Assembly: GCA_002261195.1 (NCBI GenBank)
Contig: MVBO01000015.1
Location: 1-64,000, forward strand
DNA length: 64,000 bases
DNA from: Bifiguratus adelaidae
Lineage: Eukaryota > Mucoromycota > Endogonomycetes > Endogonales
Reading direction: 5' to 3'
Made by a program: the position numbers and the translations under genes. Numbering within the stretch: position 1 is the stretch's first letter; each line of letters opens with the position of its first letter. Positions 1 through 10,178 of the stretch are shown in pieces. A model generated the notes under the pieces. That model was not told the origin of the DNA, made no database searches, and saw only the letters and a program-made list of their open reading frames with translations.

Positions 1-1715
1 AAGGGAGATTGCGGAGAATTTCATGATGTGCGTGTATATGAGGAGTTGTGCGAAAGAGTGGGCTGGGTGACGGAAAGCCGAAGAGAAAAGGATTGGGGAA
101 GCTTGCTAAAAGAGCGGAAAGGGTGGTTGTAATCCAATCGACTGCATGCCGTCGTGGTTTATATACATTTGTACGCCCATACCATTGTCTCTCCTTTTTC
201 CGCCACGTGCGGGCTTTTCATTTTCGTTTTAACCCTCCCACACATCAACGTGGATGTTTGTGTCTGATTGCTTAAAACAGACACTAAAACGATGAACCTG
301 ACACAAACAGACGCATGGGTTCACCGCAATATCGGTCATGAGAAACTCATTGTTTAAGACACGATGCCGCATGGCAAACCGGAAATTTTAATGGCCGACG
401 TACGTTACGGCATATGCGTGGATCCCTTCTCCAAGCCTTCTCGTTTTTAAGACAGTCTCAGCCTCGTCTTGAGCGGCGAGATCCGCTTGCAGTAGGGATG
501 CGCCAGGCATACGGACATGCAGGCCTAGTTGATGTCTTGTCGTATGGCTGTGCATGTAAGGCAAGCAATGCCCCGAGTCTGGAATCCGATGAAACAAGCG
601 CGGCATGCGATCCTTTTAAGACAGCGCCACTGCCCTGTCAGCAATCACCCCACAGCCCTTCGTCCCAAATACAGTAAGGCCGTCAGCACGGACGCGGTGG
701 TACGCGGACCTGAAAATGCCTCGGAGTGCTTCACTGCACCAAGACTTTGGGTTTGTCTCGGATTGCGAAACGGGCCGGTCTCAGTCTCATTCTCCCAGGA
801 CCGGTGGGGAGGTAAGTTCACCTCCCGCGGCCTGATGGCGCTCTCAGACCAGCAGATATGTGCACGTTGCCATCCCACCGGTTCAAGGCGGGATCGAAAA
901 AAATTTGCAACGATAAGGATGAAACCTCTGGCTCGACTGTAAGACTATCGTCGACTGCTGCGTTTGAGTCTTATTACAGGGGATCCCATCAGGAACGAGA
1001 TACTACATACAGCCGGATGATACCTTAGCTTTTTGAGAGAAAGTCCAGCGGTGATATCTATGAATCGGACCTGAGTGTGATGGAAAAATTTTGAAAGATG
1101 GGTATGAAACTATGACGTTGCTCTAATTTTCTTGTTCCAAGTCAGCGAACCGATAGAGACCAACGATGATTGTTGGGGTGGGTTAGCCCGTCTATCCAGA
1201 ATGTGGGTTTCGAGAGACCCCAAGATGGGGTGTGTGAGATTGGATGGCTATCTCCGAGAGCACGGACGTAAGGGAATCTTGATCAAGTGTCTTTTGAATA
1301 CACACATTGTCGGACGGACAATGGACATGTGTGTGTGCAACGTTACTCCAAGATCTCGAAAACCAAAAGTAGCTATATTGTGAGGCACCTCCGAATGAAT
1401 TTCGTAGCACATTCCTAAAAAGACCTGGAGATCTGATGTTCTTGGAATTTCAAGTGAAAGCACGCAGTATTGTATATGGATTGAAGAAGAAAGTACATGT
1501 GCTCACACGCAAGCAGAATGTTGCTGGTGGCATAGCTTAAGAGTACAAAAGCAGCATGTAGGCATTAAATCGAAGTGACCCCAAGAGCACAGTTTGGCAT
1601 AGTTTAGCCACGAGTCTGTTGACGGCTTAGCGTGGCTATTGAGGATGGGCGGAAGAGAACGAGAGGCAGAACATGATTATGATACAAGAGGATGGCGTTG
1701 GAGTAGCTGCAAGCT
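1..1715. other. Gene-free left flank
   Basis: No convincing coding region on either strand. The open frames here lack ATG starts, plausible splice sites or recognisable protein features. The right part is presumably 3' UTR and flank of the casein kinase gene. Confidence 0.6.
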
Positions 1716-3476
1716 CTAAGAACATACGCCACAGGTGATCCAACTCCACAAGATGTCCAAGACGCTTCGCTGCTTCTGTTTGCCGGTCTTGCCGTGATCA
1801 GCTCCAGGATTAGAGGGTGACATTGCTGGTGAAGATTGATAAGGATTGGTCGATGACTGTCCCATCGCTGGTATCGGCGGCAAATTCTTGTCGAACGTGG
1901 TGGCATTTTGCAAAGCTTGCTTTGAAAGCGCTCGTGAAGGATCCTGAGATTGCATTTGCGGAAGCGAGTTGGTAGAACCCCATTGCCCTTGGGTTTGAAG
2001 AGTTTGCTTGGATTGACGCTGGTTTGCATTGGCACCGTCCTTGGCGTGTGGCTTCGATGTCGGCCCATATAGATTGTTTTGCGCATTACCGTGGCGGTTG
2101 GCATGGCGGTAGCTTGAGCGATGCTACACGTCAACGATTAGAAGTGTGCTCGATGCAATGCGCAGCGAACATACCTCATATCCTTTGCCACCGTTCAACA
2201 ACATCCAATCGTAAATGCCATCTTCTACCTCTCCTCGGTCACGCAGTACCTTGGCAAAGAGCTCTCTCAAGTAATCGTAATCCGGAGCCTCTTCAAAGCC
2301 AAGCTTACGGACGTACTGAAGATAGACACCAAATTCCGGAGGATAGCCTTCACATAGCTCCTTCACGCCGACGGTCTGCTTCTTTTCACCAATCTTTTCG
2401 TACTTTTGCTTGTTAGTGGCCGCCTTGAGACCTTGCCATGGCAATGCACCACGCAAGAAGTACATAAAAACATGCCCCAGAGCTTCTAGATCGTCTCGAC
2501 GGCTTTGCTCTCTCCCCAAGTGCGTATTGATGCTCATGTATCGAGCAGTACCCGATAGCGACTTACGTTCCCGATAGGGTATATGTTGCTTTGTTCGGGA
2601 GTCGCGATACTGCTTCGCCATTCCGAAATCGATGAGATATATCAGTGGTGGCTTGTTGCTTGGAACAGCGCTCGAGTGACCGCTTCTATGGAGAGAAGGG
2701 GAGATGAGAAAGTTGTCGGGCTTGATATCACGATATATGAGATTTCTTTCGTGGACTGATTGAACGCGATGAAGCTGTGAAGATTGGAAAGTTAAGTTTC
2801 GATGTGGGTGGCGATCTTATGTGACTACTCCATTACCATCTGTCTTGCCAGCATGCACACGGTCTTGGTTGTATAGCGTCTTCCACACATGTCAAATAAG
2901 TCTTCTAAGCTAGGTCCAAGCAAATCGATCACCAAGATATTGTGAGAGCCTTCTTGCCCAAAATAATGAGCATTTGGAATCCCGACTGGACACTTGATTG
3001 AGTGAAGGCAGCGCTAGGTCTTCCCGTAACTTACCGCATCCTTGCAGAATTTTATATGTTCGCCATTCATCTCTTAATTGGGGCGCTTCGCTTTTCTTCG
3101 GTTCAAACTTTATCGCAACTTGTTGATTGGTCAATAGATTGGTGCCTATCACGATGGCTCAGTCCAAGCGCAAAAGGATCCACAACACAATCAGACAATG
3201 CTCACCTTCATAAATGATTCCAAAACTTCCCTCCCCAATCCTTCGGCCTACTCTGTAATGAACGCCGACAACGTTAGAGCTTGCGGATGAGGATGAATGG
3301 TTAGAAGTGGAAGGCTGGTGGCTGCTGCGGTGGTGTTTGGAGGTGGGGGTCAAGGCACCCTGTTCTGGTTCCTTGCCGTCTCTAATCACTTGATGACCAG
3401 TTCCGGTAGTGGTTTGCGGTGTATTTGGTGGTATGAACTGTGTAGACGCAACCTGAGGAAGCTGAGTGGTGGACAT
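1716..3476 (-). CDS. Casein kinase I, YCK1/2-like membrane-anchored type
   Basis: Serine/threonine kinase of the CK1 family, read through at least six exons. A Ser/Thr/Gln-rich N-tail precedes the glycine loop ([14 protein letters not shown]). The Lys region reads [18 protein letters not shown], the catalytic loop [10 protein letters not shown], the DFG segment [11 protein letters not shown] and the CK1 signature [12 protein letters not shown], then [13 protein letters not shown] and [20 protein letters not shown] segments. The C-tail is Gln/Asn/Pro-rich and ends SWITCGVCS. Yeast Yck1/2 carry C-terminal cysteines that are palmitoylated for plasma-membrane attachment; here two cysteines (CGVC) are spaced and followed by Ser, so anchoring is inferred. 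Yck-type kinases act in endocytosis, polarity and glucose sensing. The start ATG at 3476 precedes the low-complexity N-tail, and the first intron follows the glycine loop (donor GTGAGC at 3205). Confidence 0.93.
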
Positions 3477-5545
3477 GATAACCCAGGAAGCCGAAGCTGC
3501 AAAAACACAACGCTTAAAGTCGGAGCTTTGGTGGAAGCGGTGGGTTTCGCAGAAAGCAGGATATACTCCCTCAGCCCTCTAACCGATGCAGTTTCGAAAG
3601 TTCTCGGTGTAGGTGACGCTGGATCTGACGATGAACGAGCCACTAGAGTCCACAGAGCCGACCTTCACAATCTATGCAGGTTCTGGCTGAAACTGATATC
3701 TCTATGACTGGCTGGGCCGAAAGCGTGGAGGAAGAGGCTGAGACGGGAGTAATGCACTCTGGGATGTGTACTAGAACTGTATGGATGGCTTGTCTATTGG
3801 TACGGAGTGCGGACAGGATATGCGGCGAAACGTATGCAACCGCGCTGAAACAGTGGCTAGACGTCAGTGTGAAGTCCAACTTCTAAACAGAGAGACAACG
3901 GGGGCGCGGAACGATTTCCCCCAGGCACTGGCGTAGCGAGAAGCAAACGCTAGACGATGTGGGGAGAGTGGCCCCCCAAAAGCAGAAGAAAAGAAGGGAG
4001 GAAGCGCGAGGCTAGAATGGTATCCAACCCCCTTCTTTGTCACACAGCGTCACAAAAACATGCATCAAGCCAATTAGTTCTGGTGTAAACATCTCACTCG
4101 ACCCCGCTGTTTTAGCTTGGGTTGCTGCGGTCAAGAGAAGAGGGAGAGGGGAGGGCAAGACCAAGACAAAGCTGCGTTAGATTCCGAGTGGGATAGAATG
4201 AATGACACCCTGCGCCGCTTGTTCTTTCACAGCGTCTCCGAGAGCGGGAGTGATTTGAGCTATCTTTGGCTGAGTGGTACAAGCTAATGGTTGATCGCAT
4301 GGCACCAAAGATCTGACGCCGAAACAAACGAACGTCCTCGAAGGGGGCCAAAAAGTCTGCGTGGTCAATATCACACTGCAAAAGGAGAAGGTGTCGACTC
4401 CGGCCCGGATCATTTGTCTTGTGGACGTGGAGGTCATGGGCGCGGTCAAAGTTTGGGCCCGCATTGAGCGTTTCTGTACTTTTCGGAAAATGAAACCATC
4501 CAGTCTTGGCCTTGAGTTAGCTCCTCCATGCGTGTAAGATTTTTGTGATCTTCTAGCGAGCTTACTTGGTCAGTTCTTGACTGGCTTAATTTCCAAGGGG
4601 GTTTACGTCTGCGATTCTTCCCCTGGTGTAACCGGTTGTATCGCCTCCAAAGCTGAAGGCGGGACAAAGTTCCAGTGAATGTAGCTCTGCCGTCTTACAG
4701 GAATGTTGGCATGTCACTGACGTTGTCTTATCTTACAGTGGCCAACCAATTTGTTGCTTCTCTGCCGGGAGGGATCTCTTCGCTTTTACCAATATCATCT
4801 AGAGAGAGATTGGTAGGGTGCGGTGCTCGTTCCATTATGCTTGTGTGCATCAATCCTAATAGAAGATAGAAAGCCAAGTATGCATCGCACTAAACCTATT
4901 GTAGTTTCGTTTTTCATGAGTATTAGGGAACCCACAAAGTTGAGAAATTCCGTCAGAAAGTGAGCCAAACTGACCTCATGTACTCCATCCTGTCTTTAGT
5001 TCCGTATTCTTCACGTTAGGCCCGACGGCTCGTCCCGCAAATGACCGACATAAATGGTGCAACCTAACGTTCCTTACATTGTTGATGTGCGCGCATCCCA
5101 CGTATGTTTCGGATACCGAAACGCGTCGTCTGCATAGCTGGATGACTTTTGCCCTCTTGACTCCAATGCCGAAAGATCTGCTCAAGTCTACTGTCGTACC
5201 ACTAGTATCTTTGACATGTTACCAAAAATGTTCAACGTTGTGTTGGCTCTCATACTGGACATTAGAGCAAGCATTTCAAAGAATTATGCCATTGCAGGAG
5301 ACTAGACTGTATTGACGAGCAGATTATATACACTGCGATGGTATGTATGTACATTGTTATTTTGAGCCTTATCAACCTATCAGGCCCGACATGTTCTCAT
5401 ATGCCGCCTACAATCAAACGCTCCATAGGACCCTTACTGACAGTTTTCGCAATGATACTCCTGGCCGCAGAGGATCATGAGTCAAAGATGCATTCGTGCA
5501 TTATGTGAGGTCCTGGACGATCGTCGGCAATATCGACACCGATAA
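3477..5545. other. Gene-poor stretch upstream of casein kinase I
   Basis: About 2 kb with no gene I can support. Minus-strand open frames at 4177-4464 and 4446-4667 have plausible donor and acceptor sites between them, but the joined product resembles nothing I know and has no start context. A pyrimidine-rich stretch on the minus strand near 4110-4160 may belong to the kinase promoter or leader. Confidence 0.45.
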
Positions 5546-5953
5546 TCACTGAGGATCCAGTCGTTCGACACCGTTGTGATTGTTCGAGCTCGGATATAAA
5601 TCATGGACAGTCTCTGATAGCTCGTCCAACAGGTTCAGACAGACCGCCTCGAAGTAGACCACGTCAGGCCACCAAGCCGCCAGATGAGAATTAAAGACGT
5701 CCACCGCTTGTAGGCACGTCTGATCAATAGTTATTTTGGAAGAGTTGATGGGTACTAGTCCAAACATGACCGAGAGGTTGAGCAAAGCTTGTAATCTGTC
5801 GGTATCAATGATCGTCCTCTCGACTTCAGAGACTATTGAACATCGCGCAAGCAAGAATAACGACGAGCAGAGGAATGCGAAGAAGCTGCGCATATTTGTG
5901 CAGCTGCGCTCTCGTGTTCCCTTGCAAAACAAATTGTGTGCGGTGGTAGACAT
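5546..5953 (-). CDS. Small putative secreted protein
   Basis: Single open frame of 135 codons from ATG 5953. An internal ATG at 5893 gives a 115-residue protein that begins with a classic signal peptide (MRSFFAFLCSSLFLLARC), so the shorter start is more likely. The mature part is helical-looking, about 90 residues, with two Cys and a Trp pair (AAWWPD). No family recognised. It lies 0.8 kb beyond the 3' end of ACR3 and lacks the shared arsenic-cluster promoter element, so there is no evidence that it belongs to that cluster. It could also be one exon of a longer gene. Confidence 0.45.
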   Translation of the reverse strand: MSTTAHNLFCKGTRERSCTNMRSFFAFLCSSLFLLARCSIVSEVERTIIDTDRLQALLNLSVMFGLVPINSSKITIDQTCLQAVDVFNSHLAAWWPDVVYFEAVCLNLLDELSETVHDLYPSSNNHNGVERLDPQ

Positions 5954-6123
5954 TTGGCAGACGTCAAGAATTGATTGGCATGTTGTCCCTACAAGTCTTG
6001 ACTTAAAAACATATGCGTTTGTGTTTGTGGGTCGCGCCTCTTCAGTGCTTACTTGTTATCGTGGACACTCCACCGAGCCTCAAAGAGGCGTTCCATGAGC
6101 CCATTGTGGATCACAGAGGCAAA

Positions 6124-6327
6124 TTATTGACGCGATGGACAGATAGATTGAGTCTCACCGTTGTCCACTTGCCAGTGGGCATAAAAGGTGCCAACAAACA
6201 GGACGCTTGCGGTAACAGCGAGTAAATTGGGTTCATTAAGCTGTTGTGTCAGAATATTCGACCAGACTGCTGCAGAATGGCCGCGTTTGAAGCATTGATG
6301 ACAAGGAAAGGTTCTAAATAACATCAT
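6124..6327 (-). CDS. Small putative membrane protein
   Basis: A 67-codon frame starting Met-Met, with a basic Cys-containing N-terminus and one hydrophobic stretch (NLLAVTASVLFVGTFYA) that could be a membrane span. A consensus-like donor (GTGAGA) follows the span, so the last residues may be replaced by a further exon that I could not place. The size and pattern fit small mitochondrial or ER tail-type proteins, but nothing specific is recognised. Low-confidence gene. Confidence 0.25.
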   Translation of the reverse strand: MMLFRTFPCHQCFKRGHSAAVWSNILTQQLNEPNLLAVTASVLFVGTFYAHWQVDNGETQSICPSRQ

Positions 6328-6686
6328 ATTGCATGAGCAAGGTTGTATTCTTACGCACACTGCGAGACCAGACGCAAACGTAAGGTGATGACGTGGGATG
6401 AATGACGCGTAGAAGTGAGCGCTGAAACGAGCTAGCCACTTAGGCTCGAAGAGTCGTCGAGACGAGGTTCACCGTATACGTTAACAGATCAAGAGAAGAT
6501 GACAAAGCAACAAGATGTTGTATGTTATCCGCGTAATTTGAAAGCAAGGGAAGGATCTCAATCGCAGTGATGCTCGCAAATAAGAACGCAGGACAGATGG
6601 TCATTGGAAGCTGTCCAAGTGGATGGTATATTGTTCATGTCGATATATCACAGCTAACATGCACTACAATCTTTTTCACTAGTTCA
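6328..6686. other. Intergenic, 3' flank of ACR3
   Basis: No feature seen. Probably 3' UTR of ACR3 and the upstream region of the small ORF on the same strand. Confidence 0.4.
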
Positions 6687-7981
6687 TCATACATGGGAAG
6701 CCTCTTTGGTGCGGCCCCACGTAAGACGTCGACAAAAGTACAAGTTCAGATACACCAAAGCGAGCAGTACAGGAACTTCAATGAGCGGTCCAATGGTTGC
6801 CGCGAGTGCTTGCTCCGAATTGATGCCATATACACCGACCGCTACTGCAATGGCCAGTTCAAAATTGTTGCTGCTGGCGGTGAATGTTTGTGTTGTGACG
6901 TGTTCATACTTGAAGTGCATCGCCCATAGTGTAAAGAATGTAGCAAAATACATGATGATGAAGTATATCAGTAGCGGGACCGCTACACGGCATACGTGTC
7001 CGATGTCATCTATGATATGATGCCCTTGGCTTGCAAACATCACAATGATTGTGTACAACAATCCCAACAAGGCGAAAGGGCCAATGACGGGAAGGAAGCG
7101 CTCATTGTACCATTGTCGGCCTCTCCAGTGCATGAGGATGAAGCGTGTGAGAATACCTGCCGCCAATGGAATACCCAAATAGATGAGGACTGACTCAGCG
7201 ACTATCGCAAGGGAGATTTGTTCTTGCTCGGAACCTGGAACGCCAAACCATTCAGAGACACGATTGATAAAGAGGAGGCTATATGGAGAATACAAGACGA
7301 TTTGCAGAATGGAATTGAGGGCTACGAGAATTGCACAATATTCAGCATCTCCTTGAGCAACTTGATTCCAGATAAGCACCATGGCAATGCATCTGAAGAA
7401 GATCAGCAAGAAGACATTAGCCATCTGTGTCAAGGCAAGGCTCCTATGGAGTCAAACTCACCTCGCCAAGCCAATAATGATGACACCCGTGCGATAGCCT
7501 GGCAAGTCAAATAACGTGGCCCATGCTACCGCCGTCATGACAATGGGACCAACGATCCAATTCAGGAAAACCGATATTCCAAGCTGTATCCACACTTCTC
7601 TCAGTCGGAAAATGGCGTGTAATTTTTCGTACTGCACTTTGCAGAGGACGGGATACATCATAACCAGTAGGCCAATTGCGATAGGCAAGGACACCGTATC
7701 AAGTTGTACAGTGGCGAAACTGTTTTGCACGCCCGGCACAAAGTAACCTATGAGGATCCCTAGAGCCATCGCCAGGAGAATCCAGATAGGCAAGAATCTG
7801 TCGAGGAAGCTCAATTGCTTGAAGATGCCTGTCGTGTGCATGACTGATACATATCAAGAATCAGTCTTTGCATATTCAAATGCTTTTACCACTTACCTGA
7901 CGCGATGTCTGAGCTACTACTTTCGGTGGGGCGAGCTTCAACGGGCTCTATTGATTCCGGAACCTTTTCGCTCTTGGTCAT
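6687..7981 (-). CDS. ACR3: Arsenite efflux permease ACR3
   Basis: Bile/arsenite/riboflavin transporter family carrier that exports arsenite across the plasma membrane. Three exons (7897-7981, 7462-7843, 6687-7392) close exactly in phase to 390 residues, the family's usual size, with about ten hydrophobic spans. The essential Cys lies in the signature GLARCIAMVLIWNQVAQGD, whose Arg codon is split by intron 2, and the conserved Glu in GPLIEVPVLL. An N-terminal Ser/Glu-rich tail of about 28 residues is encoded by exon 1. It is head-to-head with arsC across a 223-bp intergenic region that contains the shared ATTGG-N4-ATCACGTG element, so the two are probably co-regulated. ACR3 exports the As(III) that arsC produces. 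Confidence 0.96.
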
Positions 7982-8123
7982 GATGAATAAAATATGATGA
8001 AACACACCGGACGCATCGCATTTTATAGAGACCTTCAGGTTCTGATCCTCGATTTAAGTCACCTGACGTTACCAATCAACGCTCGGATGTAACGCTACAA
8101 TGTTGCGTTTGATACGAAGATTG

Positions 8124-8140
8124 ATTGGTTGCATCACGTG
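8124..8140 (+). promoter_or_regulatory. Composite CCAAT/E-box element, ACR3-arsC promoter
   Basis: ATTGG at 8124-8128, four spacer bases, ATCACGTG at 8133-8140. It lies 64 bp upstream of the arsC ATG and 142 bp upstream of the ACR3 ATG. An extra CCAAT at 8072-8076 next to a TGACGT half-site and another ATTGG at 8150 lie in the same intergenic region. The same spacing recurs in the other two arsenic-cluster promoters. Confidence 0.7.
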
Positions 8141-8204
8141 AGCAATTTTATTGGCTCGTGTACAAAAAGGGCGACACTCCCGCAGACGTTCGACACTATC
8201 AATT

Positions 8205-8754
8205 ATGACGAACAAACCGCGAGTGCTTTTCGTATGCCGGCATAATTCATGTCGATCGCAAATGGCGGAAGGATTTGCAAAGGCTTATGCAGACAAAATG
8301 GCAAGAGTGGAAAGTGCCGCGCTTGAAGGCCAATCTAAAGTGAATCCAGTAGCGATACAAGTCATGGAGGATATCGGCATCAGTCTCGCCGAGCACACAT
8401 CAAAGATGATTTCCACTTTCAAACCGGAGGACTTCGACATCGTTGTATCCATGTGCGGATGCGGAGCGACAGTACCAGATGAATGGAAAGCGGGCAAGAG
8501 ATTCGAAGATTGGAATGTGGAAGTACGTCTTGCGCGAAAGAAAGACATTTACCGATGAGCGATTTACTGACGAATGTATGTGACAGGATCCCACTGGCCA
8601 GGAGCTATCTGCATATCTGGAAACAAGAGAGGAAATCCGCCAAAGAGTAGAGGAATTGGTATCGTCCCATTACGAGCAAAGACCGCCAACGTATTCATTG
8701 TACCTAGAAGACGACGCTTGTTCTTACAAACCAAAGTCCAAAAACTCAGTCTGA
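8205..8754 (+). CDS. arsC: Arsenate reductase, bacterial LMW-PTP type
   Basis: Reduces arsenate to arsenite for export by the neighbouring ACR3. Two exons (8205-8522, 8587-8754) give 161 residues. The low-molecular-weight phosphatase loop is at the N-terminus: VLFVCRHNSCRSQMAEG, with catalytic C-x5-R. The redox cysteines follow in VSMCGCGATVPDEW, and the intron splits the family motif W-N-V-E | D-P-T-G-Q. This is the prokaryotic thioredoxin/mycothiol-coupled ArsC fold, not the Cdc25/rhodanese-like Acr2 of yeasts. A C-terminal extension of about 30 residues after the conserved domain includes Cys in DDACSYK. Start chosen at ATG 8205, immediately before the family N-terminus (MTNKPRVLFVC). The intron shows the gene is resident in a eukaryotic genome; bacterial ancestry is inferred. 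Confidence 0.93.
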
Positions 8755-8884
8755 AAGTAGAGTACACATGATACCCTACCATAAGTACATAATAACAGAG
8801 ATGTGGAAGCCCTTTCTATATTACGTTTGCTCTATTGCCGTTCTACATAGGCGTCTATCGAATGGTATTTGTACAAGGGAATCG

Positions 8885-9661
8885 TCATTTCGTAAGTGAA
8901 TTTGCTGTCTTGCGCAACTCCTTTTCATCAGCTGTGAGTAACCGTCCTTCTATTTCTCGTTCCTTGCGTTCACTGTATCTGTCAACAAGAAAGTCTACAT
9001 GACTTCGTAGTAGAATCGACATCTTGTACAGCTCCTCGGCAACATCGACAACACGATCGCGTAAAGAGCTATCTTTCATTCTTCCGTTTGCGTCGAACTC
9101 TGTCCAAGCTTTTGGAACCGATGATTGATTTGGAATGACAAACATTCGCATCCATCTTCCAAGGATACGCAGGCTGTTTACGGTATTAAAACTTTGAGAT
9201 CCTCCACTAACTTGCGCAATAGCTAGAGTTCTTCCTTGCGTTGGCCGAACTGATCCTATGGAAAGAGGAATCCAATCGATTTGATTCTTGAAGACTGCTG
9301 TGAGGTTACCGTGTTGTTCAGGGCACGACCAAACTTGCGCTTCCGACCAGGTACTAAGCTCTCGAAGTTCCTGTACTTTGGGATGCGTATGTGACACATC
9401 ATCCTTTACCGGCAAGCCTTCGGGATTGAAAACGCGAACGTCGGCACCTAGCATGTCCAAGATGCGGGCAAACTCATATGCCAAGAACCTTGAATAGGAT
9501 GTCTGCCTTAAAGATCCGTAGAGAACAAGCACCTTGAGAGGCTCTTGTCCGCTTCCTATTGATGCGGCCCTTTGCAAGTTCAAATTTTGCACCCAGTCTG
9601 TGGAGGGCTCGTCTGCTGGGAGGCGATATGGCTTGTACATAGCTTCATTCGAGACTGTCAT
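8885..9661 (-). CDS. arsH: ArsH, NADPH-dependent FMN reductase / organoarsenical oxidase
   Basis: Flavodoxin-like protein that oxidises trivalent methylarsenicals in characterised ArsH enzymes. Single exon, 258 residues from ATG 9661. The FMN-binding loop reads [15 protein letters not shown], followed by [28 protein letters not shown] and VSGGSQSFN, all typical of ArsH. An in-frame ATG at 9727 would add 22 residues rich in Arg/Tyr/Ser with no acidic residue, a possible mitochondrial presequence. It is convergent with arsC (130 bp between stops). Its upstream region carries the shared composite element at 9825-9841. It complements ArsM nearby, because ArsM makes methylarsenite that ArsH can detoxify. 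Confidence 0.94.
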   Translation of the reverse strand: MTVSNEAMYKPYRLPADEPSTDWVQNLNLQRAASIGSGQEPLKVLVLYGSLRQTSYSRFLAYEFARILDMLGADVRVFNPEGLPVKDDVSHTHPKVQELRELSTWSEAQVWSCPEQHGNLTAVFKNQIDWIPLSIGSVRPTQGRTLAIAQVSGGSQSFNTVNSLRILGRWMRMFVIPNQSSVPKAWTEFDANGRMKDSSLRDRVVDVAEELYKMSILLRSHVDFLVDRYSERKEREIEGRLLTADEKELRKTANSLTK

Positions 9662-9824
9662 TGTTACGAAGGTCCGATATTGAGTAACGTAACGTGATTT
9701 TAGGTAGTGCGAATAGGGTCGTAGCATGCCACTGCTTCTATTCGCGATATGGATCCTGCGCAACTGACAGCTGGACGAAAATATGGCGGTTCCCGTTTCA
9801 GGTAGAGAGATAAATTTTATGGAA

Positions 9825-9841
9825 CACGTGATCTGTCCAAT
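9825..9841 (-). promoter_or_regulatory. Composite CCAAT/E-box element, arsH promoter
   Basis: Read on the minus strand (the direction of arsH) it is ATTGG, four bases (ACAG), ATCACGTG: identical architecture and orientation to the element before arsC. It is 163 bp upstream of ATG 9661, or 97 bp upstream of the alternative ATG 9727. Confidence 0.7.
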
Positions 9842-9844
9842 CAA

Positions 9845-10178
9845 TTGCGGTTAATTTGTCAACTTTTTCCTCGCAGCGTTGTCCTCGCAGCGTTGTCCTC
9901 GCCTTCCCCTCACAGATGGCCCCCGAGACACAATTGCAGGGCACTGCTACTCAGAATGAAGCACTACTGATATTGACCTTGCATTGGGACATGATGGGCG
10001 GTTAAAATCCTTCAGCGACGCGATTGCGTATGGGGATGATACACCGTACAAAGATTGAATTGGCTCTCATATCGATCCCACACCTTCACAACTGCCTGCA
10101 GAGTATTGAAGCCAAAGATAGTATGTATGCCCGAACTATTTACAACGGATATGTACAACAGTTATCGCGACCATAAGG
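9845..10178. other. Intergenic between arsH and the zipper gene
   Basis: Contains the 3' flank of the zipper gene and the upstream region of arsH. There is a short tandem duplication near 9872-9900, where TCGCAGCGTTGTCC occurs twice, 14 bp apart. No other feature seen. Confidence 0.5.

Noticed and set aside
529-942. 137-codon open frame on the plus strand
   Set aside because: Overlaps other open frames in both directions, with no domain, hydrophobic pattern or splice context; composition looks random.
4177-4667. Two-exon minus-strand gene
   Set aside because: Plausible splice sites, but the product matches nothing, has no clear start and frames conflict.
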